Positions 25,220 to 37,105 are shown, counted from the stretch's first letter. The stretch: DNA of 64,000 bases from Todiramphus chloris collaris (GCA_025345505.1 JANVCC010000130.1:3384453-3448452); one strand, 5' to 3'. Translations and numbers: made by a program. Notes: generated by a model not told the origin, from the sequence alone.

Positions 25220-25572
25220 TGTTGCTGTTTATACCGGGAGCGGAGAGATGCAGCAACACACAAATTCAGCAAAAGCAGACAAAAGAAGCAACTTCATTAA
25301 TTTCTAACCCCATTTTCTATACCCTAGCCCCATAGGGTGATTGGTCAGTGATCACCCATCTCCTAGGGTGATTGGCTAACATCCTACAACACCTATTTCA
25401 AAATATTTTTCCAATGTACCATAAACAGAACTTTGCAAAACACCAGGTTTTGGTCCAACTTACAAAAACCATCCTACTGTTCTTCATAACTTGTGTGAGA
25501 AAGGCAGGATTCTCACCGAATATTGTGAAAACCTGAGAAAAACCCTCTGCTAGCAGCTTTTCAGCATCCACA
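25220..25572 (-). mobile_element. Solo LTR, ERVK-like, minus orientation
   Basis: A 353-bp block that starts TGTTGCTG and ends ATCCACA on the plus strand, so TG...CA termini, flanked by the perfect 6-bp repeat TTTAAG. A 6-bp duplication is typical of class II (ERVK/beta-like) retroviruses. Read on the minus strand it has promoter order: two CCAAT boxes (25333-25344 and 25364-25375), a TATA-like TATAGAAAA at about 25315-25323, an AT-rich stretch, and an R/U5-like end GCTCCCGGTATAAACAGC. No retroviral coding sequence adjoins, so it is a solo LTR. The exact duplication and termini suggest a fairly young or well-preserved insertion. The ERVK class is inferred from duplication length and general layout. 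Confidence 0.85.
25315..25375 (-). promoter_or_regulatory. LTR promoter: paired CCAAT boxes plus TATA-like box
   Basis: The 12-bp string TAGGGTGATTGG occurs twice (25333-25344 and 25364-25375), 31 bp apart. On the minus strand each copy gives CCAATCACCCTA. The TATA-like box lies just downstream on that strand. The layout fits the U3 promoter of the surrounding LTR; activity today is unknown. Confidence 0.6.
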
Positions 25573-25578
25573 TTTAAG

Positions 25579-28110
25579 GACCTAGAGAGTAGCTTTTTTC
25601 AGGTATTACTGCTCTACAGAGTGTTATCTGCTAGTTGTTCCAGCTCTAACTAGGGGTGCACCAAGCACATGACAGAATCCATCCCTCTCCAGGGCAGGCT
25701 TCAGTCTATGTCCCAAAAGTGAAGTGCCATATGTTTGGAAAGAGGCAAAACAAGCAAAGCCAGCCTGGTAACAGTTAGGGAGACATCCCTCAGCGCCAGT
25801 GTCCCTGGTCCAGACAACATCGCAGGGCTGAAGAGTGACTGCATTCAGCAGAGGAAATCCAGGGATCTGGGATCAGAACAAGCCATATTCTGTCCCATCT
25901 ACTTGCATCCCAAAAATGAACTAGTAAGCAAAACAGACAGAGCTGTTCCCAATCCTTTAGTAGCTGTCCCAGCCCCTGTTCAGTGGAGTTCAGGATGCAA
26001 GCAATGAAGAGAACACAGCCCTGCTTTAATTCTAAGCCTTTTTTTTTTTTTTTTTTTCTTTTCTTCTTTCTTTTTCATGCACTGGGAGACCTTCACATAC
26101 TTTTTATTCCTTCATTTTAAGAGAAGACCATATGACTGTGTGCTTGCATATGCACTCAGTGCCTATAACTACTACTGGGAAAAAGCCAGGAAGAAAAAAA
26201 AAAACCCACAAAGTTTTAGTTTCCTTGCACTCTCAAGCACACTTTAAAGAATATTTTTTTATGACAGGATTTAGTACTGTTTAAAGCCATCAGCTACAGA
26301 GTGTCAAACAAGGGTAGTGAAATTTCAGTTTCCCCATGTGTCCTTCTCAGGCTTTTGTTGAAGCTGTGGGAAGGCAGACATCAACACTTTATGTCTGTGT
26401 CTAGGTAGGTAGTTCTGACACCAAATGAATGCAGCTTTGACATCACCATCTTTCACTAGCTCTAAAGTTAAGTCTTGTGTAGTTTTTGCTGGTGTCTATG
26501 GCCAGTCACCTCAGCAGCACCCCCTCCCCTTTCCAACAGTTTTTAAGATAGGGAATATGTGTTTGCTTTGTGATTGCACAAATGGGATGATTAAATGCCG
26601 CTTCTAACATTGAAACTGGATTGTTTAGCTCTGGGCTTCTCATAATAACACCAGCTGAAATGAAAATCAAGTTTGGTAATGTGTAGTTCTGAGATTATTT
26701 TTGTTTGCCCAATAGCTTTAAGACTGTGTACAAAATCTATAACAAATTGTATTTACTTCTCTGCAGGTGCTGAGCCTCTGAGGAGTGTGACAGATCCCAG
26801 ACAGACAACCCAAAAGCCCGACTAACTGTCCACCTACATACTCCAATATTTTTACAGGGAGGAATAAAGAAAGACATTCATCTATATTGAAGCTGAGGCC
26901 ATGTAAAAAGCTTTATGAGTCTATGTAGCTATCCCTCAGAGTCACTTCAAATTTAGTAGTACCCGAGGTATTAAAAGCTAGATTGGTACTTTGAGCCTCA
27001 AACAAGCCAGCAAAGGATAAATTGCTGAGATGTGAATCCGTATAATCTCCATTTGATGCCCAGCATGTGGGCTGCTCTTGCATGGCATTGAAAAGAGAAA
27101 TAGCAGTCACCTGAGAGACACAGAGAGAGAGAGAAAACTATAGGCACATGGTACAAGAAAAGGAAAGCATCATCTCAAGTCATGCTTCAGCCTTATGTTT
27201 CTGGTTTGGGGGTCCATATGGATACAGGAGTAGGTCTGGAAAAGGTCCTATTCTTGACCACCCCTTCTGCATAGCAGCTGCCAAAAAGATCCGTACAGTG
27301 TCAGCTATCCTGCACTGTACACTGTGGTCAGAACTCCGATTTGTTGCCTGTTCCCAATCTCAATCCATGCTTGAGCATCCTGTCTTATGCTTAGGCAGAC
27401 TAAACCTCTCAGGTCAGCCCTGCTTCAACAAATTAGAGTGTGCATGGGGAGGGAGGAAGGAAGGGAGGCAGGGTGGGCAGCAGGGGCAGGCTTCCACCAC
27501 ACTCAGGAAATAAGCTCTGAACCGCTTCCTGGCAGCTAAGATCAGCTTGGGCAAAATAGCACAGTGCGTGGAGCCAAAGCCCAGAGCTCAAGCCTAGAAT
27601 AAAAATACAGTGTAAATATAACCATTCAGAGCTGCTGAGCATCTGTTTTGCTTGGGAGATGCCAACAGCACTGCACTGCACAGTGCACAAAATCTCTAAG
27701 TGCAAGTATTGGAATCGTTTCAGAGGCATTAGATGTGCTCACATTGAAAAAGCAGGGAAAATTAGGTCAAGTAGAGCTCCTGCTGGAATGAGTATTGAAG
27801 ACAGTACAGGTAATTCTGAATTACATGATGCTGAGCTACATGGGGGTGTCAATATTTTGCTACATTGTTGAAGATGCAGTCTCATGCTAGAAGTCTACCA
27901 AATCTCAATAGAGCAAGACAGCAAAGAATGAGACCCCCTGAAGGCACCATAGGAATAGTCCTTTCCAGTGATCCTATAGTCTACAGGACTTCCAGAACTG
28001 AGTGTTATAAAACATTCCTTCAAGTGATCAGGACAAAGAACTCAGTGTCTATTGGCTTAGCTACATTCAAATAAGTATTTGAATATACGTGACCAGGCAT
28101 CACTACTCAT
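25579..28110. other. Unannotated non-coding region
   Basis: No gene recognised. It contains a T19 run (26039-26057) with a trailing pyrimidine-rich tract, a short purine-rich GGAGGAAGGAAGGGAGG tract near 27451-27475, and several 60-120 codon frames without family motifs. Confidence 0.5.
26039..26085. repeat. T19 run with pyrimidine tract
   Basis: Nineteen T, then CTTTTCTTCTTTCTTTTTC. It is a simple sequence and possibly the reverse complement of an old poly-A tail, though no body was recognised. Confidence 0.8.
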
Positions 28111-28222
28111 AAAATCATAGAATTGTCAGGGTTGGAAGGGACCTTAAAGATCATCTAGTTACAACCCCCCTGCCAATGGCAGGGACACCTCCCACTAGAT
28201 CAGGTTGCTCAGTCCTTTCCAC
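28111..28222 (-). mobile_element. CR1 LINE 3'-end fragment, minus
   Basis: On the plus strand it reads AATCATAGAATTGTCAGGGT, GGAAGGGACCTTAAAGATCA, then GGGACACCTCCCACTAGATC and AGGTTGCTCA. This is the reverse complement of the avian CR1 3' untranslated end. It is a short, 5'-truncated, inert copy and fairly well preserved. Confidence 0.9.
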
Positions 28223-28261
28223 ACAAGCTTCAATCCAATATTTTTATCAAGGGTACTCAGT

Positions 28262-28430
28262 ACAAGGTAAAAAAAAAGTACATTATTCCCACTAGCCCCA
28301 CTTTAAGGCAGGTAAACGAGACAAAGATCAATGACATGACTTGGCCTAGGTCGCTCTGCAGGCCAGTGGCAGAGATGAAAGCAAAGCTGTGATCTCCTGA
28401 GTTTCAGCTAGACCTGTCAAACCACAGCAT
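28262..28430 (-). repeat. MIR-like SINE fragment, minus
   Basis: On the plus strand: ATTATTCCCACTAGCCCCAC, ACTTGGCCTAGGTCGCTCTG, CAGTGGCAGAGATGAAAGCA, TCTCCTGAGTTTCAGC. This follows, in order, the reverse complement of the MIR/CORE-SINE core (ACTTGCCCAAGGTCAC, CAGTGGCAGAG, GTCTCCTGA.TCCCAG). It abuts the CR1 fragment at 28111-28222. Confidence 0.65.
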
Positions 28431-31400
28431 GACAATGCACAAGGCAAAGTATTCATCTTGTTTAAACTAGGAAGATAGACTCAAGTTAAATGGCTAAATA
28501 CTCTGTCCTGCCAGGAAAAAAAAAAATTGATTCAAAGACTAGAACTACCATATAATAAAAAATAATTAACTTTCCCAGAAGACTTGTCTTTCCCAGAGTC
28601 ACTGTTTGTCTCCACTCCTTCACGTGCCTGATCAAGAATACTGCCTTCACTCCCTCTTCCTTCCCTTGCACTTCCATTTATGTAAACATTACTCTCCACT
28701 GTCTTACTTAAAAACTTACTTTTTAGCTCAAGCAAGGTCCTATTTTCAATTACATCTGGGTCCTTTCACCACCATAAAACCATTCTGATGAGAGAGACAT
28801 TAATAAAGCCACCTTCCTTTGGCTTATTTCTTTTCTATTCTGGCTCAACAGGGTGGATTGAGCTATATGATAAACATTTACAGCCAACATTAGAAAAGAA
28901 ATGAGGCCTGTAACAGTCTCAGGTTTTGTCTTTGACTCACATTTAAGACAGCAAAAAATATAATCCATGCTGCAGAAAATAGAAACCAAGGTACTTTGGT
29001 GGATTGGGTCCCCAGCGCACCTGCATTTGGTCTCTAGCTAAGGCCAGTCATGTACTGTACTTCCAATAGTAAAGAATCTCTCACCTTCATTTCCAAAGCC
29101 ACATCGGGGTGGGAAAGGCCCTACAGGCAATGAGTAAAGTGAGATGTCCAGTTCCCACCTCCAGTACATCTTAACTTTATTCTTCTCTTCAGTTCATCCA
29201 GCTCTATTGTCACCTGGAACTCAATGACATTTCTCAAGTTTCTGAGTTGTCCTCAATTCCCGGGGTTTGTTTCATAGCAGCCTCTGATGTAAAAAAGAAT
29301 TAATAATGACACACCTCTGACATTTACAGCTGATATCAAGGTCTGTGCTGTAAACACTAGAGAGGACAAGCAATGACAGAAGGGAATGGTGGCAGGGGAT
29401 GGCAGTGCTTTCTGAATAGCAGTTGGCAAAGAGTCGGTGATAGTTTCCCAATGCTCAGCACCCATCATCACCTCCTTCTTCAGCTCCTGGTGGGTGCGAA
29501 GGGTCAGGAAATGAAGGGAGTCAGGGAAGCACAGTTAGGGTAAACTGTAAAAGCAGTTTCCGTAGCTTTACAATAGATTTAGCTCTGAGATGATAATGAC
29601 TATGTCTAGCAGTTTATAAAGCTGGAAAAGGGAATCGAGTAATCTCCAGGAATGTCCCTAAGATCTGGGGAAGAAGCTTCATTCAAGGTGGTTTTGTTTG
29701 CTTTCTTTTCTTATTGCTGTCAGGTTAGGAACCTCAGTATCTGCCAAGGAAGAAAAATAGTCAAAAATTAACAACATGATTAGATATGACTTGGGGAAGC
29801 TCAGGTGATGATGGTAGTGTAGAAAATCATCTAGGATGTTGGAAAAGTATTGGAGAAATCAGGGAGACAATAGTGCCAAGTGAAACTTAGAGAGGCCACA
29901 GTGGGCTATGGGTGCCATCAACATGCTGAGGAGCAGGACACTTAAAAGTACTGATGGACCAAAAGGTACTCAATGGTGAAGTGAGAAAGAGTCCTGTGGT
30001 GGCATCAGTTCTAGAGCTGTTAAGAGATGACTTTTGCTGCCCACCAGGTTAGCTGGGCACTCTGCATCTCAGAAGATGGTTTAGCATTTTCTCTCTGTTT
30101 CAAAAACTGACTCTCAATGGTTGAGTACTACATTCAATTTTAGGTACCATTTCTTTCACTTAATAGTAGAGTTGGAAAATCTGCCTTGACCATGAAAAAA
30201 ACTGTATGATATAGTCATAGTGGAAAAAATCTTCCAAAGATATTAAAAGTAGGAAATGTTTGAGAAGAGATGGAAGAGCACACACATATAAAGCTCAAGG
30301 TCTCTTCATTATTAGCATGCCCTAGCAGAAACCAGGAAGAAACTGCACCTGTGCTGAAGACCAGGGACATTATATTATGATTTTTTTTTTTAATTGTGAG
30401 GAAGTGATGAGGAAAATGGTAGAAACCCTATCATTTGGAACTACTTGAATAAAGTATTAGTTAATGAACCAAGAACAATCCTACATTAGGAAGATGTACT
30501 GGGTAATTATTTAGTCTCTTACATCTGTCTTTTGCAAACTGCTTGAACAGATCTGTTTGTTCTTTAACCTCTTGGCTTTACAGAATCACCTCTCCACCTC
30601 TTTTAAAATGCTGTAGTATTATTGACTTCCATGAAACTAAGCCAAATGTTACCATCTGGATTGGCCCATGACTACATTTGAAAAAGGATTTATTGTGGTA
30701 AAGAAAAAAAATAATTCAACCCGGTATTAGTTGCCAAAAGTATTTTTTATCATGTATATATATATATATTAGATTCATGTGCTGCTCTTACCTTGACAAA
30801 GAGCGAGGATGGGAAACAAGTCTGCGTACGCACAGTTAAGTCAGAGTGTAACAACCTACAGTGCAAAACGAAGAGTGGAACAAAAGAAGAAACCCATTCT
30901 GGTGTGGGTGAAGACAGACTGGGAACAAAGATACTCTTAGACCCATGTCTGTGACAGTTGCATGGTAAGAGACTGCTCTCAGGCATATTTGAAGCTGCAG
31001 GTGATAAAATGAGGGGTGAAGCGTGTCCATTAACTTGAAAAGGGCTTTAATCTTTAATTACAACCCATTGGTTATTTTCCATCTGTCCACTGGATTTCTT
31101 TTAAACCCCAGTGACAGGTGGGGTGATGGCCAGCACTGAGACAAGGATATGCAAACTTCAGGCAGACATCAAGAGGAAGAAAGGCTCTGCAAGGCACGCT
31201 TTCTGTGGCAACAAAGGTGTGTGTGAGGACAGACTATTCAACTGCTCCCTTTACAGCAGTTTCCTATGTTTATCCCTGAGAATGGTTAAAGCCCATCAGG
31301 CCTTTGGATAGCATTAAATTTACATGATTTAGGAATACAGCCTTCTTGGCACACAACATCAGTAAGAAAGTGAAATAAGGAAAGGCTAAAGGCATTCTTA

Positions 31401-32306
31401 AGGTCTTAAAGGACTGTTTCTAAATCTGAAGACAGAACCCCCTGTGGAGAAAAACTCTTCAGGTGTTGCTCTGACATCTGTTCTAGTAACTCCTCCAAAT
31501 TTCCCAGCTTTCTATAGTGAACTTGTCTTCCTGGAAAGCCTTGCTGGGGAAAGACACACTGCAAAAAGTACAAACTGACCCCTGACAGCCTCAGAGAATG
31601 CATAGGAAGTTATACCATCAGTAAGTAGCAAGGTATACTCTGAGTTCATACATACCAATTCAGCTAGCATCACCCTCTCCTCCAGAAAGCAAAAGGAGGG
31701 GGAAATAAATAGGAAGAGGCAGGAATAGCTCTCCTGACTGAAAAAAAAAAAAAAACAAAACCCAGCATCTGAGAAGTTTCAAAATCTCCTTAAAGCCACG
31801 ACAGAACCTCTTTGAAATTTCAAAGGAGAGGTGTCTGCAGGCTGGCATCTGCTATTTACATGTAGTACCTGCACATCCCATTAATGCAGATAGTGGAAAT
31901 TCAGTGCATAATATTTTGTCACAAAGCAGAACAGGCAGCAGGCTTGAAATTCTTTGAGCAAGCCATAAAAGTGGAAAATTGGGAGCCGGAAAGAAAGTAT
32001 TTCCATAACTGCATCACTGCCTGCGTAGAATCAGTGGCTCTTAATCGAGCTCTTAGAAGACCAAAGATGATATGCACCACAACAATCCCTACCATTGTGG
32101 AGCTGAACCCTGCTGGAATTTTCCATGGGAATCACATACAGCAAAGGGAAACTGCACACAGCATTAAACATGCAGGAGAAATATAAAATTGCAAAGTTAA
32201 TTCAAAACATTCTCAGCTCAGTGTCCTGTTTTCTCCTGTTCAGACCTTTCCTTTCCATGTTATCTCCTCCAGATCATAAGAGAGCCAAAAAACAACCCTA
32301 TTATAT
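28431..32306. other. Unannotated non-coding region
   Basis: No gene recognised. It contains a TA microsatellite (30754-30770) and A/T homopolymers (for example 31741-31755). Open frames are at most about 100 codons and match nothing I know. Confidence 0.5.
30754..30770. repeat. (TA)n microsatellite
   Basis: About eight TA units following CATG. A short simple repeat. Confidence 0.85.
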
Positions 32307-32311
32307 CTACA

Positions 32312-32926
32312 TATGTGTCCTGATTTTGGCTGTGATAGAGATAATAGTCCTTCTTAGTAGATAGAATAGTGGTGTGTTTTGGATTCAGTATGGGAATCGG
32401 TATGAGAAGAATGTTGATAATGTACTGATTTTTTCACTTATTGCCAGGAATTCAAGGTCTTCTCAACTTCCCATGTATTGCAAGTGTGCATGTGCACAAG
32501 AATATGCAAGGGAGCATGGCCAGGACAGCTGATCACAACTAGCCAAAGGGATAGTCCATACCACAGAACATCACAGTATATAAAGTGGGGGGAGTTGGCC
32601 AGGAGGGGACAATTACTGCTTGGGAACAGGCTGGGCATCAGTCAGCAGGTGGTGAACAATCTCACTATTCATCGCTTGTCTTTTCTTGGGTTTTATTTAT
32701 CTCTCTCTTCATTATAATAGTTTTCATTGCTACTATTATAATATTTTTTTTAATTATTATTTTTATAATAGTGTGTTATTTTAGTTATGAATCTGTTCTT
32801 ATCCTGACTTAGGATAAAACTCCTGATTTTCTGATTCTTATTTTCCTTCCCATCCCACTGGGAGGGGAAAGGTGTGAGCACATGGCTGCATGGTGTTTAG
32901 TGGATGGTTGGGGCTAAAGCACAACA
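32312..32926 (+). mobile_element. Solo LTR, avian ERVL type
   Basis: From 32316 it reads TGTCCTGATTTTGGCTGTGA, the hallmark start of avian ERVL LTRs. It then has ATGGCCAGGACAGCTGATCA, TAGTCCATACC, a TATA box TATATAAAG at 32577-32585, an AT-rich tract, CCCATCCCACTGGGAGGGG, and the end GGGGCTAAAGCACAACA. The 5-mer CTACA occurs at 32307-32311 and 32927-32931, a likely target duplication. If so, two to four extra bases sit between the duplication and the canonical TGTCCTG. No internal retroviral sequence remains, so it is a solo LTR. Short frames inside are chance. Confidence 0.85.
32577..32585 (+). promoter_or_regulatory. TATA box of the ERVL LTR
   Basis: TATATAAAG sits in the expected U3 position, downstream of the CCAAAGGGATA segment and upstream of a GGGGGGAG stretch. 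It is the expected core promoter of this LTR; present activity is unknown. Confidence 0.6.
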
Positions 32927-32931
32927 CTACA

Positions 32932-33357
32932 GGATTGATTCCATTGGTTGGGGCTTACAAAATGCAATTAGAAAATATTTTTACTGCATTTACTTCAATA
33001 GAGAGGCCAGACACTGCATGGGCTCCAGGGATTTCATTTCTCACTTGTCCACTGATGGGCAGTGGAATACGAAAATTCATAGGGGATTATACTATCCAGG
33101 AGTATTCAGACATTACCATTCACTGGAAACAAATTCATGAGTTCATAATGTTTGCTTTTTTATATTCATGTTGTAGTCACTTTTTAGAGATGGTAAGACA
33201 ATAGAGAGGGAGTAACTGAAATTGTGTTTTCAAAAAAGGGGCCATATTCAGTTGAGCTGACACCCCAGTCTACTCTCCCTCAACCTCTCAATCTCTGAAC
33301 ACACTCACAGCACTTCTGAGAGACCAATACCCTCAGGCACACCATCATTTTCCTGCA
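32932..33357. other. Unannotated non-coding stretch
   Basis: No recognised gene or repeat. Open frames at 32890-33204 begin inside the LTR and are not supported as genes. Confidence 0.5.
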
Positions 33358-33452
33358 TCACAGAATCATAGAACTGTAGAAGCATTTAGGTGAGAAGACC
33401 TTTAAGATCATTGAGCCCAACCATAAACCTAACACTGCCAAGCATCATTGCA
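33358..33452 (-). mobile_element. CR1 LINE 3'-end fragment, minus
   Basis: On the plus strand: CACAGAATCATAGAACTG, GAAGACCTTTAAGATCATTG, CCCAACCATAAACCTAACAC, TGCCAAGC. This is the reverse complement of a CR1 3' end, of the same subfamily type as 36027-36898 and 60020-60841. Confidence 0.85.
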
Positions 33453-36026
33453 ATTTGAATGTTTCAGATAGTGTGGTGGGCTGGGGGAAGGTCTGACAAT
33501 AACACTTGTGGAATTTCATACCTGAGACTTCGACCCCTGGGGCAGCAGAAGTGAGAAGCTTTGCCATGCCTGCAGAGGGACAGGGTGAGGATTCTCTTGC
33601 AGGTGCCTCTCAGAAGCCTGCACATGTTCTTCAGGCCTTTGTTTCTCAGTCACATGGGAGTAGACCAGCCTTGCCTTTCAAAAATTTTTAAACCTGTGCT
33701 GCAAGCTGTACAGTAACTGTATTACAAGGTTGTTTCAACCCTCTGAAGTGTGAGAACTTCAGTTCAGACCTGAACCCTGATGCATCGTGAGACACCTCTC
33801 CAGTTTCTTTTCCAGGTTTTGCTGTGCAAGTTCAGGTATGCAAACTCATGCCAGGTCAAGCATGTGAACTACGAAATCTCACATGAGATTTCATGTGCAA
33901 CCTTCCCTGTAATGTGAACATTTCTTATTCTTCTGCCTCTACAGTGGGAATTAATGCACCACTTAAAGTTTTCACTGGGCTTATGGCCAAAAAGGCTCAA
34001 ACAGCCACATCATCAGTTTTAGGACTTTCTTCTTTTTCCTCCTGGGTCATTGCAAGCAGGGGATTGAGCTGACAGGTAGATGCAATCTTATAAATGGCTC
34101 CTTTACACTTTTCTTCCCTGGTGGCCAATTTTGGATCCTTTTTGCATGAAGTGATCTGTCCTCCCCCAGGTAGTCAGGACAGCTTCTTTAAAGGTCACTT
34201 TGTAATTGTGGCTGGCAGTGAAGGGGTTAAACAGATCAACAGGGAGTTTGCCAGGTCTGACTATGACTCTGAGGCAAAAACCAGTAAGGAGGTCTAGCAC
34301 CAGGACTGAAGTGAAAATGAAATCTATTTTAAGGTGCTGGTTTTAAACTGCTATTCTTTGAATTGATGTGCATTTTAGTCAAGCTGAAATTAGTTATAAA
34401 GTTATACAGAAGAGGAAGAGGAGGTGAATTATTTATTTACTTAAATGCAAGAAAAGACGCATATCTGCAGAATTTTCTGACTGCACTCTGTCATGTGGGG
34501 ATTCTGTCTGCAATATAACTTGTTGGGAAAGAGGGAAGTGGACACAATACAGCTGTCTCTATCACTCAGGCATGACCTGGAAGAACGAATTATCATATTA
34601 CTGTAGGTATGTATGCAGGAATACTTGGGTGCATCACACAACAGTGTTTTGTTCTGTGCAATCTCAGTCTGGTCCATTTCTTCTTCTATTTTAATATACA
34701 GCTCTCTGCCCATTCCCAATGAACTGTCCATGAAGACTGAACTGGGATCTCCCATAACAAAAATCATGAGTGAATCTATTATTGAGTAGGAGCTAGTGTG
34801 CCTCTGGGGTTAATACTAATCTCCTGTTTAGGTCACCTGTGGAGAAAGGCAATGACCTTCCCTATCCGGTAACACTTACTGCCTCAGAGACCTAATTCTT
34901 TAGGGTCCTTTATGGACACTCTTGTAGTTGTATGTTCACTTGGTCTAATGGAAGTCAAGAGTGCTGCCTGGGAAAGTGATGTGCACCCACCCACAGAAAG
35001 ACTCGCAGCATCAGCCTCATTGCTGCTAATGCACCACTGGAATCAGTTCAGCAGACGCATCTATATTTTACCAGTGGGGTGGGCTTTTCTCTTCGCTCTG
35101 TTCCTCACTCATTCACCACTCTTTCAAATGCTTCTCTCTAATCAAGAAAAGTCGAAGCTATCCTGTGCCAAATGCTCGGCACTGCACGCTGGCTGATGGA
35201 TCAGTTAACACACCAGACTATAATTAGCTTTCAAAGCCTTGCTTTTCCTTCTGTTCCTTTCCCATCCCTCCCTGATGAAACCATCCTCTCCTTTCTCACT
35301 GAGGGGGACTAGAGCTGTCCCCCAGGCATGCATTACTCCCATTAGTGTCAGTGGGAGTCACAAGAGCGCATCAGGGAAGGAACAAACCCTTAAGGGAAAG
35401 AAACCTTTGACGAAATCCAGCCACCCCATGCTAGAGCACTGTATGAATTCTAAGCAGTCGTATCTAAAGGAAATGAGGGCATATTTGCCCAAGAACTTCT
35501 CTGAAGTACAGAAATGTCTGTTTTACTCTGTTTTAACTCTGTACATGATGAAAACTTCAGATAAGGCTTGCTTATAAGCAATACCAAGCAAAATGGTAAC
35601 CTTGTCCTACTCCTGCTAAAACATGCAGCATGTAAAAGACATGGTTCATCCTTTTCCTGGGGTTTTGTTTTATTGACAAATTTAAATAATAGTTGAACTT
35701 CTCTTCTGAACTATCTTGCAGTCTTACCTGTTCCTATGGCTATTCTAATAGGTCCTCTGTGTGCTAGGCTCTATTTTCCTTCACCCAGACAGCAATTTTC
35801 CTCTGCTATAGCCAGAACAGACTTTCCCACCAAGTCATCAAGTGGCTGTGGCCTTTTCCTGCTTCAGCTCCAATGCCTGAAGGAGGTCAGATCACAGAAA
35901 ACTATGAATCAAGCCAGTATTGCACTAATGGGGAAATATGTATATAGTCAAAGGAATAGTCAATTGAAAACTATAATTCATTTTGAAATGGGAAAAAGCT
36001 CATTAAAATGAATATACTGAATACAT
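33453..36026. other. Unannotated non-coding region
   Basis: No recognised gene. A small palindrome (GAAATCTC, 4-base loop, GAGATTTC) sits at 33873-33892. Frames up to 112 codons have no family motif. Confidence 0.5.
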
Positions 36027-36898
36027 CTTCAGTAAGTTTGCAGGCAACACCAGGTTGGGTGGCAGTATTGATCTGCCTGAGGATAGGAAGGCTCTACAGA
36101 GGGATCTGGACAGGCTGTATTGATAGGCCAAGGCCAGAGGCTTGAGGTTCAACAAGGCCAAGTGCCATGTCCTGCACTTGGATCACAACAGCCCCATGAA
36201 CTCTCCAGGCTTGGGGAACAGTGTCTGGAAAGCTGCCCAGTGGAAAAGGACCTGGGGGTACTGGTTGACAGCTGGATGAATCTGAGCCAGCAGTGTGCCC
36301 AGGTGGCCAAGAAAGCCAATGGCATCCTGGCCTGTGTCAGAAACAGTGTGTCCAGAAGGACTAGGGAAGTGATTGACCTCCTGTACTTGGCACTGGTGAG
36401 GTCACACTTTGAATACTGGGTTCAGTTCTGGGCCCTTCACTATAAGAAAGACATTGGGGTGCTGGGGTACCCCCAAAAAAGAATAACAAAGGTGATGAGG
36501 GGCCTAGAGCACAAGTCATGTGAGGAGCAGCTGAGGGAATTGGGGTTGTTTAGCCTGGAGAAAAGGAATCTCAGGGGAGATCTTACTGCTCTCTACAACT
36601 ACCTGAAGGGATGCTGTAGCAAAGTTGGGGTCAGTTTCTTCTCCCAAGTAACAAAGAATAAATCAAGAGAAAATGGCCTCACACTGCACCAGGTGAGGTT
36701 TTGATTGCATATTAGAAAAAATTTCTTCACTAAAAGGGTTGTTAAGCAGTGGAACAGGCTGCCCAGGGAAGTGGTTGAGTCATCATCCCTTGAGGTATTT
36801 AAAAGACACAGTTTAGTGGTGGAGTTGGCAGTGTTAGGTTTACAATTGGACTTGATGATCTTAAATGTCTTTTCCAACCTATATGTTTCTGTGATTCC
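36027..36898 (+). mobile_element. CR1 LINE, end of ORF2 and 3' UTR
   Basis: It opens with TTCAGTAAGTTTGCAGGCAA, the segment just after the reverse-transcriptase active site. It runs through the C-terminal third of ORF2 and closes with CTTTTCCAACCTATATG and TTCTGTGATTCC. An open frame from 36120 to 36704 keeps CR1 landmarks: [60 protein letters not shown] and YNYLKG. A single TGA (36702-36704) interrupts it, after which RKNFFTKRVVKQWNRLPREV continues in the same frame. The copy is 5'-truncated, lacks the endonuclease and most of the RT, and so cannot move by itself. It is the best-preserved CR1 coding remnant in the window. Confidence 0.92.
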
Positions 36899-36984
36899 AA
36901 AAAGGGGTCTGCAGCAGAATGAATATATGGCAAGGGTGGAAGAGTGGTTCAGTGAAGGATAACACTGTATTTTTCCCTATTCTT

Positions 36985-37105
36985 TCACAAGAAAAATCCA
37001 AAACCAAAACCAACCAAACAAACAAAAAAAAACTCACCAAAGAAATGTAAACAACAAAACCAAAACAAAACATAAAAACCAAAACCACAAACAAAACAAC
37101 AATAC
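36985..37105. repeat. A/C-rich low-complexity tract
   Basis: About 120 bases made almost only of A and C, in CCAAAACCAAAACC and AACAAACAAA patterns, with few interruptions. It follows the CR1 copy by about 90 bases. It could be a degraded (CAAA)n microsatellite. Confidence 0.8.

Noticed and set aside
30577-31030. Possible coding exon near the TA repeat (frames at 30750-31030)
   Set aside because: Frames are short, low in informative motifs, and no splice pair supports them.
33873-33892. 8-bp inverted repeat GAAATCTC/GAGATTTC with ACAT loop
   Set aside because: Short palindromes of this size are expected by chance in 64 kb.
36599-36877. 92-codon minus-strand frame
   Set aside because: Antisense shadow of the CR1 ORF2 remnant.
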